DNA of 64,000 nt, from positions 620,001-684,000 of the forward strand of contig NZ_CP032155.1 in NCBI RefSeq assembly GCF_008329905.1. The letters run 5' to 3'. Made by a program: the position numbers and the translations under genes. Positions 15,982 to 24,576 of this stretch are shown piece by piece. The first letter of the stretch is position 1. Every line of letters starts with the position of its first letter. Origin of the DNA: Mycobacterium sp. ELW1. Its GTDB lineage: Bacteria; Actinomycetota; Actinomycetes; Mycobacteriales; Mycobacteriaceae. The notes beneath the pieces were generated by a model that worked only from the letters and a program-made list of their open reading frames with translations, was not told the DNA's origin and ran no database searches.

Positions 15982-16972
15982 ATGAAGGGGTGTCGTGCAG
16001 GGGACGCGCGCAGCGCGGTGTGCGGTGTTCTCGCCGGGGTGACGGTGGCTGCGTGCGCCATGACGCCCGGGCCCGCGCTTGCTGATCCGTCGACTGCTTT
16101 CACGGCCGGCGAGGTGCTGGTCGTCGGCGGCACCGGCAAGAGCGTGCCGTCCGAGTCGATGATGCACGCTTTGTACGAGCAGGGCATCGTCAGCGATCCG
16201 GATCCGATGGGCGTGCAGTACCCGGCGCAGTTGTGGCCGATTCGAGGGAAGCTGACGCTCGATGAGTCGGTCGCGGTCGGGGTCGCGAATCTCGACAGCG
16301 CACTGGTCGACGTGGACGGACCGGTCACCGTCGTGGGACTGAGCCAGGGGGCGGTGGTGGTCAACTATGAGAAACGCGCTCTGATGGCTCAATCCGACCC
16401 GCCGGCGGACATCTCGTTCGTCACGATCGGGGACCCCACCAACAGCGACGGGGGGCTGCTGGCGAAGCTGCCACACGTGCACATTCCGGTACTGGACGCC
16501 ACCATTCCCCGGGCTCCAGTCGAAACACCCTACGACACAACAGAAATCGTGCATGAGTACGACGGCTACGCGGATTTCCCGGATAACCCGCTCAATCTGT
16601 TGGCGGACCTGAACGCGCTTGCCGGGGTGATCTATCTGCACCCCAACAAGGGGGGCGTGGATCTGAACGATCCACGCAATGTGGTCACCTCGAGCACGAA
16701 TTCTCTGGGGGGGTACGACCACCCACATCCTGGTACCTACCGACGAGCTTCCCCTGACGAGGCCGCTGCGAGCCCTCGGCGTGCCCGACGCGGCCGTGGA
16801 TGCGTTGGACAAGCCGTTGCGAAAGATCATCAACACCGCCTATGCCGGCGAACGACCGGGGCGGAAAGCGCCGAGATCCGGTCTCGGGTCGTCCCCGGGG
16901 CATCGCTCTTCTGTGCCGGCTCGCTCTCCGGCGAGTGCAACGGCGCACTCGAAGCCTCGCGTCTTGTCGTAA
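15982..16972 (+). pseudogene. PE-PPE-domain secreted hydrolase, broken by one extra G
   Basis: The first frame codes a signal peptide (GVLAGVTVAACAMTPGPALADP) and a PE-PPE/alpha-beta hydrolase domain with nucleophile motif GLSQG (Ser121). At the run of seven G's (16707-16713) the frame changes: the upstream frame reads NSLGG then nonsense, while the +1 frame resumes with TTTHILVPTDELPLTRPLR, the expected continuation for this family. Six G's would give one 329-residue protein ending at 16972. RBS AGGGGG precedes ATG 15982. It could be a true mutation, slippage-based phase variation or a sequencing error. Known members are serine esterases/lipases. Confidence 0.8.
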
Positions 16973-17031
16973 AGGGGGCGTCACGGCGGCCCGGTCGCCC
17001 CCGTTGTCAGTGGCTCTGACCTGGTGGCGCC

Positions 17032-17087
17032 TTGACCCATTTTCGTGATCTACGTTACAGTCAAAACAAACATGCAGGACGGTTTGT
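17032..17087 (+). promoter_or_regulatory. Promoter and spaced inverted-repeat operator (site C)
   Basis: A possible promoter, TTGACC (17032-17037) and TACAGT (17056-17061) with an 18-bp spacer, is followed by the perfect inverted repeat ACAAAC-N10-GTTTGT at 17066-17087. The repeat would cover the predicted transcription start. It lies 22 bp before ATG 17109 of the second beta-propeller gene. Confidence 0.5.
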
Positions 17088-17108
17088 AAATAGGTGTTCG
17101 GAGGAACC

Positions 17109-19568
17109 ATGGGTAGGTCAGTGGCCGGCAACCAGCGCGCTAATCGGGGCGGCCGATTGGAACCGTACGGCTGGCTGGGGCTGAGCGCGATCACGCTGGG
17201 CATGGGTGCCGCGCTGGCCTACGGGGGTGGCGTTGCCCACGCGGACACGACGGGTTCCGCTGCACCAGCCGGAGCATCGGCAGCTGACCACGGGCCTGGG
17301 CACGCCACCGCTGCGGGCAAGCGCACGTCGTCCGCCGCACCGGCTGGCGCGAAGGATCCGACGACGCGGTCGGGTGTTGTCGCGCCCAAATCCGTCGGCG
17401 CACCTGCGATCCTGCGACGAGCGTCGGCGGCACTCGATCGACGGGCAACAGCTTCTCGCGCCGCCCTCTCGACGGTTCCGACCGTGCCCTCGCCGGCGGG
17501 ATCCCCGGCGGGTTTGGCCGACATGTTGGCCTATGCCGCTCGTGACGTCGAGAGCATCGCGCTGCCGCCGCGACAGCCCGCACCGGGGCACCCCGGTTCG
17601 ATGAATCTGGCTGCCTCGGCGCCGGTGCCCGGAACGGCCTTCGACGCGGTGGTCGCCGGCCCGATCCAGCAGGCCATGCACTCACTCGTCAGGCACATCG
17701 AGGCCGCGGTGGCAACGACTGTGCGCTTCGTCAGCAGCGTGGTGCGGGCGACGGTGCAGGCCACCGTTGTGGCGGTGCGGACGATGACGACCGCAATCAC
17801 CAATGTCGTCGAGATCGCCCGCCATCCCGCGCCGTACGCGGATGGTCCGACCGTCGGCATGCCCGACGCTCCCACCGGTGCGGTCACCGGCGATCTCGGT
17901 TTTCGGGCGCCGGGCGACCTGCCACTGTCCTACACCGTCACCACGGCGCCGACGCGCGGGACGGTGACCGTGAGCAACTCCGGGGAGTACACATACACCC
18001 CAACGCAAGAGGCGCGGCTGGCCGCCGACGGCGCTACGCCGCTGACCGATACGTTCGTGGTGACCGCAACCGACCGGTTCGGGTCCACCTCTCAGACGGT
18101 CACTGTTCCGGTCGCGCCGGCCCGCTACGTCGTTTCACTGCCCAGCGATCTGCAGACGCCGCGCATGCCCGACTTCACTCCTGACGGAAAGTCGTTGGTG
18201 TTCAGCGCAACTCCGCAAGGCGGCACCCGCTCGGAGATCTACCGGGTGAATGTCGACGGTTCCGGTCTGCAATGCCTTACCTGCGGCCTCTCGCCGGAGG
18301 TGACCGGCAACCTGTCCAAACCGTTCGCGATGGAGAACGGAACGGACTACCTGCTCAGCGGAGGTACGCAGTCGTCGACCGGAGGTTCGTCGGCCGATCA
18401 CTTCGTCCTCCATTGCGCCGGTGCCGAGTGTGGTGCCGGATCGACCTTGTCACTGATCAACGTCCCGACGCAGTACGCCGCCGGGGTGAGCGTCGTGCAG
18501 ACACGGGAGATGCGGATCTCTCCGGACAACACCCACATCGCGTACACGCAGCTTTTGGCTTCCGGCACCCAGACGGTCCTGGTGACGATGGTCGGCACCT
18601 TGCAGGAAGGCCCGAACGGCTACGACATCGTCGACTCCCGGGTCGTCTACGACGGCGGGGAGATCAAGAGTTTCACGCCCGACGGTAAGGGCGTCATCGT
18701 CACTGACTTCTACGGCCGCTACAACCAGGGCAATGCCGACAATGTTGTCGTCGATCTCACCGATGGGTCGGTCAGTCGATTGACCGCCAACCCGGACTAT
18801 GACGAGAGCGCCAACCTCTCGCCGAACGGACAATGGCTGGTTGTCGGGAGTGCACGCACGCTGAACTTGTTGACGCCGATGACTCAGATCGTGCGGCCGA
18901 CGTTCATCCCGGCATACGTGATATTTCCGACCTTCCTGGCGAATCAGGGCACGACGAATCAGGCCTGGGTGGTCTCTCCGACAGATGAGCTGGCCGGACT
19001 GAACGGGGTGTTCCTGGGCGATCCGACGGGCGGTTACGTGTCCCGCCCGGTCGCGAGCTGGAGTCCTGATGGCGACGCGGTCACCTTCTGGGAGGCGTCC
19101 ACTACTGATCCGACGCAGAGTCGTCTAGTGGTCACCTATCTGAACGACTACGGCGGCGGCACGACGCCCGTCGACACCTCGACGCCCGACCTCTCGAGCT
19201 GGGCCGCTCCGCTGTCGTCCTATGTACCGAAGCTGCCGCCACTGGAGCCGGGCCGCGCGGGAGTCGTCGGCGGTGATGCGCAGGTCTCGACAGTCAAGAG
19301 CGGAAAGCTGACAACGACAACGGTCACCTACACCAACTTCGAGGACAGCTCTGGATACATTCTCAACGGGACCGAATCGACCGTTGCCAACGCCACGCTC
19401 ACGTCGATCACCTACAACGCCGACATCACGGTGACCGACGCGGACGGTAACGAGATCGGGTGGCTGCGGGCAGACGGCGTGGTGATCACCAACCAGCAGA
19501 CGATTCAGGGCTCCATCGAGTCGTCGATGAACGGCAACCATCTGGTGATGGGGACACCGGTCGTCTGA
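17109..19568 (+). CDS. Secreted Ig-like plus beta-propeller protein, paralogue of 6912-9611
   Basis: An 819-residue exported protein. ATG 17109 follows RBS GGAGGA closely. A signal peptide ends VAHADT; a long Ala/Thr/Ser-rich region follows (to about residue 245), then an Ig/cadherin-like module (LPLSYTVTTAPTRGTVTVSN), a PD40 propeller with FTPDGKSLVFSA, the Cys pair in CLTCGLSPE and LSPNGQWLVVGSA, and a beta-rich C-terminal domain. Order and motifs mirror the protein at 6912, including the QC-x-x-CG element, so the two are paralogues. Role unknown; binding of sugars or envelope polymers is speculation. Confidence 0.78.
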   Translation: MGRSVAGNQRANRGGRLEPYGWLGLSAITLGMGAALAYGGGVAHADTTGSAAPAGASAADHGPGHATAAGKRTSSAAPAGAKDPTTRSGVVAPKSVGAPAILRRASAALDRRATASRAALSTVPTVPSPAGSPAGLADMLAYAARDVESIALPPRQPAPGHPGSMNLAASAPVPGTAFDAVVAGPIQQAMHSLVRHIEAAVATTVRFVSSVVRATVQATVVAVRTMTTAITNVVEIARHPAPYADGPTVGMPDAPTGAVTGDLGFRAPGDLPLSYTVTTAPTRGTVTVSNSGEYTYTPTQEARLAADGATPLTDTFVVTATDRFGSTSQTVTVPVAPARYVVSLPSDLQTPRMPDFTPDGKSLVFSATPQGGTRSEIYRVNVDGSGLQCLTCGLSPEVTGNLSKPFAMENGTDYLLSGGTQSSTGGSSADHFVLHCAGAECGAGSTLSLINVPTQYAAGVSVVQTREMRISPDNTHIAYTQLLASGTQTVLVTMVGTLQEGPNGYDIVDSRVVYDGGEIKSFTPDGKGVIVTDFYGRYNQGNADNVVVDLTDGSVSRLTANPDYDESANLSPNGQWLVVGSARTLNLLTPMTQIVRPTFIPAYVIFPTFLANQGTTNQAWVVSPTDELAGLNGVFLGDPTGGYVSRPVASWSPDGDAVTFWEASTTDPTQSRLVVTYLNDYGGGTTPVDTSTPDLSSWAAPLSSYVPKLPPLEPGRAGVVGGDAQVSTVKSGKLTTTTVTYTNFEDSSGYILNGTESTVANATLTSITYNADITVTDADGNEIGWLRADGVVITNQQTIQGSIESSMNGNHLVMGTPVV

Positions 19569-19642
19569 CGATGCCGAACGACCGTTACGGCACGGCGTGA
19601 GCACCAACACGCGACTCGATCGCTACGATGTCCGACAAACGA

Positions 19643-19660
19643 CGATTCTCATGAGGATCG
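19643..19660. promoter_or_regulatory. 18-bp near-perfect palindrome before first TetR gene
   Basis: CGATTCTCATGAGGATCG is symmetric except for one base pair and ends 18 bp before ATG 19679. It is unlike the ACAWAC-N10-GTWTGT sites, so the first TetR gene probably has its own operator. A lone half-site ACAAAC lies at 19635-19640. Confidence 0.4.
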
Positions 19661-19678
19661 GGATGTCGTAAGGCGGCA

Positions 19679-20314
19679 ATGGTTGTGGTGAGCGTGGGTG
19701 AGCGCCGGACTCAAGCTGAGCGCACCGCAGCAATGCGGACTCGGCTGCTCGACGCGACGATCGAGTGTCTGGTGACCTACGGATATTCCGGCACGACCAC
19801 GCCGCGAATCGCCGAGATCGCCGGTGTGACCCGCGGAGCGCAGGTGCACCATTTCCGCTCGAAAGAGGATCTTGTCGTCGCCGCTGTCGAGTACCTTGCG
19901 CAGCAGCGGATTCAGAAGGCCATGCGCCAGGACGCCGGCATCTGGAAGGGGCCCGACCCGGTTGTCGGGGTTCTGGAGTTCCTCTGGAATTCGCATCAGG
20001 GTGACATGTTTGTCGCCACCATCGAGCTATGGGTGGCCGCCAGGACCGACGACGTCTTGGCGAAGGAGGTGGCACGTGTCGAGCCGATGGTCAACAGCAC
20101 CCTCATCACGGCCATCGCTCAACTGTTGCCCGATCATGCGGCACGCAAGCATGTCCGGAACGTGTTGTACACCGCGATGGATGCGCTGCGGGGAATTCTG
20201 GTCGTCGGTTTCGTGGATCGAGACCAGACCCAAGCCCGTCGGCGGTGGGACCGCGCATGCGTGTATCTGGCCGCCATGCTCTCAGAGGCGTTGGCCGCCA
20301 AAGACTCTGATTAG
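19679..20314 (+). CDS. TetR/AcrR family transcriptional regulator
   Basis: A 211-residue TetR-type regulator with an N-terminal helix-turn-helix (TTTPRIAEIAGVTRGAQVHHF, about residues 40-60, the last part being the recognition helix) and a ligand-binding C-terminal domain. It is closely related over its whole length to the next gene (shared ERTAAMR, DATIECLVTYGY-like block and the ATIELW segment), so the pair is a tandem duplication. AAGG lies just before ATG 19679; GTG 19688 is possible. The effector is probably an acyl-CoA or hydrophobic compound, given the downstream operon (inference). Confidence 0.85.
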   Translation: MVVVSVGERRTQAERTAAMRTRLLDATIECLVTYGYSGTTTPRIAEIAGVTRGAQVHHFRSKEDLVVAAVEYLAQQRIQKAMRQDAGIWKGPDPVVGVLEFLWNSHQGDMFVATIELWVAARTDDVLAKEVARVEPMVNSTLITAIAQLLPDHAARKHVRNVLYTAMDALRGILVVGFVDRDQTQARRRWDRACVYLAAMLSEALAAKDSD

Positions 20315-20357
20315 CCCAGTCTCGGTGAGCCCACCGCTGCCACGTTAATCCTGGCAC

Positions 20358-20386
20358 TTACATACACTCCGGTACGCATGTAGTAT
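20358..20386 (+). promoter_or_regulatory. Promoter with spaced inverted-repeat operator (site D)
   Basis: TTACAT (20358-20363) and TAGTAT (20381-20386) with a 17-bp spacer form a likely promoter. ACATAC-N10-GCATGT (20360-20381) overlaps both boxes. It lies 36 bp before the second TetR gene, which fits autorepression. Confidence 0.55.
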
Positions 20387-20416
20387 CCCTGCGCACAGCA
20401 GCGATCGGAGGACGTG

Positions 20417-21046
20417 GTGGCCGGAGCCGGCATGCCTGACGCGCCCAGGACGCAGTTGGAGCGAACCGCGGCAATGCGATCGCGTCTTCTCGCGGCGACC
20501 GTGGAATGTCTTGTGGCATATGGCTATGCCGGCACAACCACACACCGGATCGCGGCCATCGCCGGTGTTACGCGCGGCGCCCAAGGACATCATTTCAAAT
20601 CAAAAGAGCAGCTCGTGGTGACGGCAGTCGAGCATCTCGCCGAACAGCGGATCCAGGCAGTCGTCCGTGAACACGGCCGTCTGCGCGACAGCCCCGACAT
20701 GGCCGGCAGCGTGTTGGAGCTGCTGTGGGAAACCCATCAGGGTGCGGTATTTGTTGCGACGATGGAACTTTGGGCTGCATCTTGGACCGACGACGTCTTG
20801 GCCGCGCATATCGCGCGGGTCGAGCCGCGCGTCAATGGCACCATCGTCGACGCGATCGCCCAGTTCCTGCCGGGCCGGGTGCCGAAGAAGGACCTGCGCA
20901 ACGCAATCTTCACCGCCATGGACGCTCTGCGCGGAATTCTGGTCGCCAGCCTGGCTGACCGCAATCAGCTTCGCGCACGCCATCGTTGGGAGCGGGCCGC
21001 CCTGTACCTGCGGCCCGAGCTCTCGCGTGCGCTGCTCGGGGATTGA
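20417..21046 (+). CDS. TetR/AcrR family regulator, second copy
   Basis: A 209-residue TetR regulator paralogous to the preceding gene, with helix-turn-helix TTTHRIAAIAGVTRGAQGHHF. GTG 20417 sits 4 bases after GGAGGA; GTG 20414 and ATG 20432 are alternatives. Site D overlaps its promoter, and site E, of the same type, lies before the downstream catabolic operon. It is therefore the best candidate for the repressor of sites A-E (inference). Binding by the first copy cannot be excluded, since the two recognition helices are nearly the same. Confidence 0.85.
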   Translation: MAGAGMPDAPRTQLERTAAMRSRLLAATVECLVAYGYAGTTTHRIAAIAGVTRGAQGHHFKSKEQLVVTAVEHLAEQRIQAVVREHGRLRDSPDMAGSVLELLWETHQGAVFVATMELWAASWTDDVLAAHIARVEPRVNGTIVDAIAQFLPGRVPKKDLRNAIFTAMDALRGILVASLADRNQLRARHRWERAALYLRPELSRALLGD

Positions 21047-21071
21047 GCTCGACGCGCGTCGAAACCGACCC

Positions 21072-21100
21072 TTGCAAAGATACGTTCCGGTCGGTATGTT
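21072..21100 (+). promoter_or_regulatory. Promoter with spaced inverted-repeat operator (site E)
   Basis: TTGCAA (21072-21077), a 17-bp spacer and TATGTT (21095-21100). AGATAC-N10-GTATGT (21078-21099) fills the spacer exactly as in site A, with the same half-sites and the same -10. It lies 50 bp before the thiolase gene that opens the catabolic operon. Confidence 0.6.
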
Positions 21101-21148
21101 TCTGGAATCGCGTCGCACCGATGCCAGCGATGCCGGAGAGGAGAAGTT

Positions 21149-22339
21149 ATGGCGAACAGAGTGTTCGTGATCGGCGTGGGGATGACGAAGTTCGAGAAGC
21201 CTGGCCGGCGGGAGGGATGGGACTACCCCGAAATGGCCCAGGAAGCCGGCAGTAAGGCGATCGGGGACGCCGGAATCGATTACGACGAGATCGATCAGGC
21301 TTTTGTCGGCTACGTCTACGGGGAATCGACGTCCGGACAGCGCGCACTCTACGAGCTGGGTATGACCGGTATTCCGGTGGTCAACGTCAACAACAACTGC
21401 TCGACCGGATCGACGGCGCTTTACCTCGCCGCGCAATCCATTCGGGGTGGGCTGGCCGAGTGCGCGCTGGCCCTGGGCTTCGAGAAGATGCAACCGGGCT
21501 CGTTGGGTTCGACGTTCAACGACCGGGCACAGCCGATGGAGAACCATTTTCTGGCGCTGGCTGAGATCTCTGAGGTCCTCTTTCCGCCCGCGCCGTGGAT
21601 GTTTGGGGCTGCCGGCCGGGAACACATGAAGGAATACGGTTCCACCGCAGAGCATTTCGCCAAGATCGGCTACAAGAATCATCGGCATTCGGTCAACAAC
21701 CCGTACGCGCAGTTCCAAGAGGAGTACAGCCTCGAGGACATCCTCGCGGCACCGATGATCTACGACCCGCTGACCAAGCTGCAGTGCTCTCCGACCTCGG
21801 ACGGGTCAGGTGCGGCGATCTTGGCCTCGGAGGCGTTCGTCGACCGGCACGGCCTGGCCGGGCAGGCCGTAGAGATCGTCGGCCAGGCAATGACCACCGA
21901 TTTCACCAACACGTTTGACGGAACCTGCAAGGCGCTGATCGGCCATCACATGAATGTCGAAGCAGCGCGGCGGGTTTACGAGCAAGCGGGTCTGGGCCCC
22001 GATGACTTCCAGGTCATCGAACTGCACGACTGTTTCAGCGCCAACGAGCTGCTGCTCTACGAAGCCCTCGGCCTGTGTGGTGAAGGTGAAGCCCACAAGC
22101 TCGTCGACTCCGGTGACACCACCTATGGCGGCCGGTGGGTGGTCAACCCGTCTGGTGGCCTGATCTCCAAAGGCCACCCCCTGGGAGCCACCGGATTGGC
22201 GCAATGCGCGGAGCTGACCTGGCAGCTGCGCGGCACCGCGGACAAACGGCAGGTGTCGGATGTGACTGCCGCCCTGCAACACAACATCGGCCTTGGCGGC
22301 GCGGCTGTCGTGACCGCCTACCAGCGCGCTGAGCGCTGA
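21149..22339 (+). CDS. SCP-x-type thiolase / lipid-transfer protein, Ltp1-like
   Basis: A 396-residue thiolase-fold protein very close to what I recall of M. tuberculosis Ltp1 (Rv2790c). It has the nucleophile Cys84 in NNNCSTGS, the HDCFSANE block and C-terminal [10 protein letters not shown] with the catalytic His. Such enzymes act as acyl-CoA thiolases or as retro-aldolases removing side chains of steroid or branched CoA thioesters. It opens an operon running to 30508 and its promoter carries operator site E. RBS GGAGAGGAG precedes ATG 21149. Confidence 0.9.
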   Translation: MANRVFVIGVGMTKFEKPGRREGWDYPEMAQEAGSKAIGDAGIDYDEIDQAFVGYVYGESTSGQRALYELGMTGIPVVNVNNNCSTGSTALYLAAQSIRGGLAECALALGFEKMQPGSLGSTFNDRAQPMENHFLALAEISEVLFPPAPWMFGAAGREHMKEYGSTAEHFAKIGYKNHRHSVNNPYAQFQEEYSLEDILAAPMIYDPLTKLQCSPTSDGSGAAILASEAFVDRHGLAGQAVEIVGQAMTTDFTNTFDGTCKALIGHHMNVEAARRVYEQAGLGPDDFQVIELHDCFSANELLLYEALGLCGEGEAHKLVDSGDTTYGGRWVVNPSGGLISKGHPLGATGLAQCAELTWQLRGTADKRQVSDVTAALQHNIGLGGAAVVTAYQRAER

Positions 22340-22364
22340 CCCTCAGACGAAAGGAAACATCTTC

Positions 22365-22805
22365 ATGGGACACATCGAAGCGACACGTGAGCTGGCTGCC
22401 AGCCCGGAAGCGCTGTGGGACATCATCTCCGACCCGAACACGTGGGGTCAGTGGTTCACCGTTCACGACAAGTGGCTCGACGAGCCGCCGGCCACCCTGA
22501 CCGCGGGAGCCCGGCTCACCGCCAAGATCGTCATGCTCAACATGGCCAACAAGATCGAATGGGCGGTGAAGTCTGTCGACGCACCCACTAGCCTTGCGCT
22601 CGGTGGCACCGGAATGGCAGGCGTGAAGGCTGATTTCACGTTCACCATCGAACCGGTAGGAACCGGATCGCGCTTCACCGTTGCCGGTGACTTCGAAGGT
22701 GCACTCGTCAAGGGTGCGCTGGCCAAGGCCGTCGAGAAGGACGGTGCCAAGCAACTGGACAAGACACTGGCCAAGCTCGACGAGTTGGCCTCGGCAGCCG
22801 TCTGA
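22365..22805 (+). CDS. SRPBCC family protein
   Basis: A 146-residue single SRPBCC/polyketide-cyclase-like domain: MGHIEATRELAASPEALWDI at the start, the WTVHDKWL-like turn, and a long C-terminal helix. It has a hydrophobic-ligand cavity fold and no membrane anchor. Its position between the thiolase and the hydratase suggests binding or processing of an operon intermediate. AAAGGAAA precedes ATG 22365, and the next gene starts one base after its stop codon. Confidence 0.82.
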   Translation: MGHIEATRELAASPEALWDIISDPNTWGQWFTVHDKWLDEPPATLTAGARLTAKIVMLNMANKIEWAVKSVDAPTSLALGGTGMAGVKADFTFTIEPVGTGSRFTVAGDFEGALVKGALAKAVEKDGAKQLDKTLAKLDELASAAV

Positions 22806-22806
22806 C

Positions 22807-23679
22807 ATGACCGACACGCTGCAATTCGACGACTCGGGCCTGGACACTTGGACCGAGGACGACCACTTCGACGTGACTCGGGAACGCATCGCGGAATATG
22901 CTTCGGCCACCAACGATCCGATCACCGCACATCGGGTCGGTGATATCGCACCGCCGGTCTTCGCCATCGTCCCGGTCTTCGAGGCCATGATGATGCCGAC
23001 AGTGGACGTGCTGCCGGTCGAACTGGTGCCGCGAGTGGTGCATGGCGAGCAGGACTTCTTCTTCCATCGGCCGATCCGGCCGGGCGACAAGCTCGTCTCA
23101 CGGGGCAAGATGATCGGGTACGAGGGCCTCGACAACGGCACCCGCGCAGCCATCCTCGTCGAATGCCGCACCGAGGACGGTGAGCTCGTCAACGAGCAGT
23201 ACGTCACCTGCTTCGTGCGAGGGTTCAACGCAGGCAAGAAGATCGGCATTCTGACCCCGTCACACAAGTTCGACGAAGGGTTACGGGCGAACGCACCGAT
23301 CGCGAAGGTGAACCAGCACGTCGACCTCGACCAGACGTTCCGGTACTCGCCCGCCTCCGGTGACCCGATGCCGATCCATCTCGACGAGGAAGTGGCCCGC
23401 GATGCGGGCCTGCCGGGCATCATCGCGCACGGCCTGTGCACCATGGCCTTCACCTCGTGGGCCGTCCTGACCGAGGTGGCCGATTCGGACGTCACCCGCC
23501 TCAAGAGGCTGGCGGTGCGATTCTCCAAGATGGTTCTCCCCGGTGACGATTTGGAGACCCAGATCTGGAAGCAGTCCAGCGGCGACGGTGTGACGACATA
23601 CGCCTTCGAGACCAGCCGGGCCGCTGCCGGCGAGATGGCGATCACCGACGGTCTCGCCGTCATCGCCGACAAGAACTGA
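22807..23679 (+). CDS. MaoC-type double-hotdog enoyl-CoA hydratase
   Basis: A 290-residue protein with two hotdog domains, the arrangement of mycobacterial 2-enoyl-CoA hydratases of the Rv3389c (HtdY) type. The second domain has hydratase-2 motif SGDPMPIHLD, with Asp186 and His191 as the catalytic pair, and GIIAHGLCTM. It hydrates trans-2-enoyl-CoA to (R)-3-hydroxyacyl-CoA. ATG 22807 is two bases after the SRPBCC stop; an upstream extension of this frame would overlap SRPBCC and is rejected. The following SDR is its likely dehydrogenase partner. Confidence 0.88.
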   Translation: MTDTLQFDDSGLDTWTEDDHFDVTRERIAEYASATNDPITAHRVGDIAPPVFAIVPVFEAMMMPTVDVLPVELVPRVVHGEQDFFFHRPIRPGDKLVSRGKMIGYEGLDNGTRAAILVECRTEDGELVNEQYVTCFVRGFNAGKKIGILTPSHKFDEGLRANAPIAKVNQHVDLDQTFRYSPASGDPMPIHLDEEVARDAGLPGIIAHGLCTMAFTSWAVLTEVADSDVTRLKRLAVRFSKMVLPGDDLETQIWKQSSGDGVTTYAFETSRAAAGEMAITDGLAVIADKN

Positions 23680-23701
23680 AACAACACACAGGAGTAGACA
23701 G

Positions 23702-24574
23702 ATGGGAATTCTGGACGGGCGGGTTGCCGTCATCACCGGCGCCGGCCGCGGGATAGGCCGCGAGCATGCGCTGCTGTTCGCCCGCGAGGGCGCCCTCGTG
23801 GTGGTCAACGACCTCGGTGGGTCGAACACCGGTGAGGGTTCCGATTCCGGGCCGGCGCACGAGGTGGTCGCGGAGATCACCGCCGCGGGTGGCCGCGCGG
23901 TCGCCAACGGCGACAACATCTCCAGCTGGGCGGGCGCCAAGAGCCTCGTGCAGCAGGCGATCGACGAGTTCGGCCGCCTCGACGTGCTGGTGAACAACGC
24001 CGGCATTCTGCGCGACGCCTTCATTGCGGGGATGGATGAGTCGCAGTGGGACGCCGTGGTCACCGTGCACCTCAAGGGCCACTTCGCGATGCTGCATCAC
24101 GCGTCGGAATACTGGAAGGCTCAGTCGAAGTCCGGTGAGCAGCCGATGGCTGCGGTGATCAACACGGCATCGGGCTCCGGGCTCACCATCCCGAACGCGG
24201 GCCAGGCGAACTATGGTGCGGCCAAGGCGGGCATCGCCGCGCTGACCTTGATCGCGGCCGAGGAGCTGGAGCGCTACGGCGTGCGGGTGAATGCGATTGC
24301 TCCCATCGCCCGGACCCGGTTGACGCTGGCGACGCCCGGCATGGGGGCGTTGATGGCGGAACCGGAAGACGGTGGGCTCGATCTGTTTTCGCCGGCCAAC
24401 ATCTCGCCGTTGGTGGCGTACCTCGCGAGCGAGAAATGCTCGGCCACCGGCCAGGTGTACGCCGTACAAGGCGGTGCCATCTCACAGTTGCGCGGCTGGC
24501 ACGACGAAGAGACCATCGAGACCGACAAGGTCTGGGAGATCGACGATATCGCCGCACGTCTGCCGGGAGCCTGA
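23702..24574 (+). CDS. SDR dehydrogenase, 3-hydroxyacyl-CoA type
   Basis: A 290-residue SDR resembling the dehydrogenase part of peroxisomal multifunctional enzyme 2 and Rv0148: TGAGRGIGREHALLFA cofactor loop, the characteristic VVNDLGGSNTGEG insert, NNAGILRD, and catalytic Tyr171/Lys175. It probably oxidises the (R)-3-hydroxyacyl-CoA made by the upstream MaoC hydratase. The C-terminal AVQGGAISQLRGW also fits that class. RBS AGGAG lies before ATG 23702; the next gene begins 2 bp after the stop. Confidence 0.88.
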   Translation: MGILDGRVAVITGAGRGIGREHALLFAREGALVVVNDLGGSNTGEGSDSGPAHEVVAEITAAGGRAVANGDNISSWAGAKSLVQQAIDEFGRLDVLVNNAGILRDAFIAGMDESQWDAVVTVHLKGHFAMLHHASEYWKAQSKSGEQPMAAVINTASGSGLTIPNAGQANYGAAKAGIAALTLIAAEELERYGVRVNAIAPIARTRLTLATPGMGALMAEPEDGGLDLFSPANISPLVAYLASEKCSATGQVYAVQGGAISQLRGWHDEETIETDKVWEIDDIAARLPGA

Positions 24575-24576
24575 TC

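Noticed and set aside
19635..19640. ACAAAC half-site before the first TetR gene as a sixth regulon site
   Set aside because: The partner half 10 bp away reads ATGAGG, which does not fit GTWTGT.
22143..23687. Long open frame of 514 codons on the minus strand
   Set aside because: It lies antisense to the thiolase, SRPBCC and MaoC genes, which have strong family motifs; GC-rich DNA gives such shadows.
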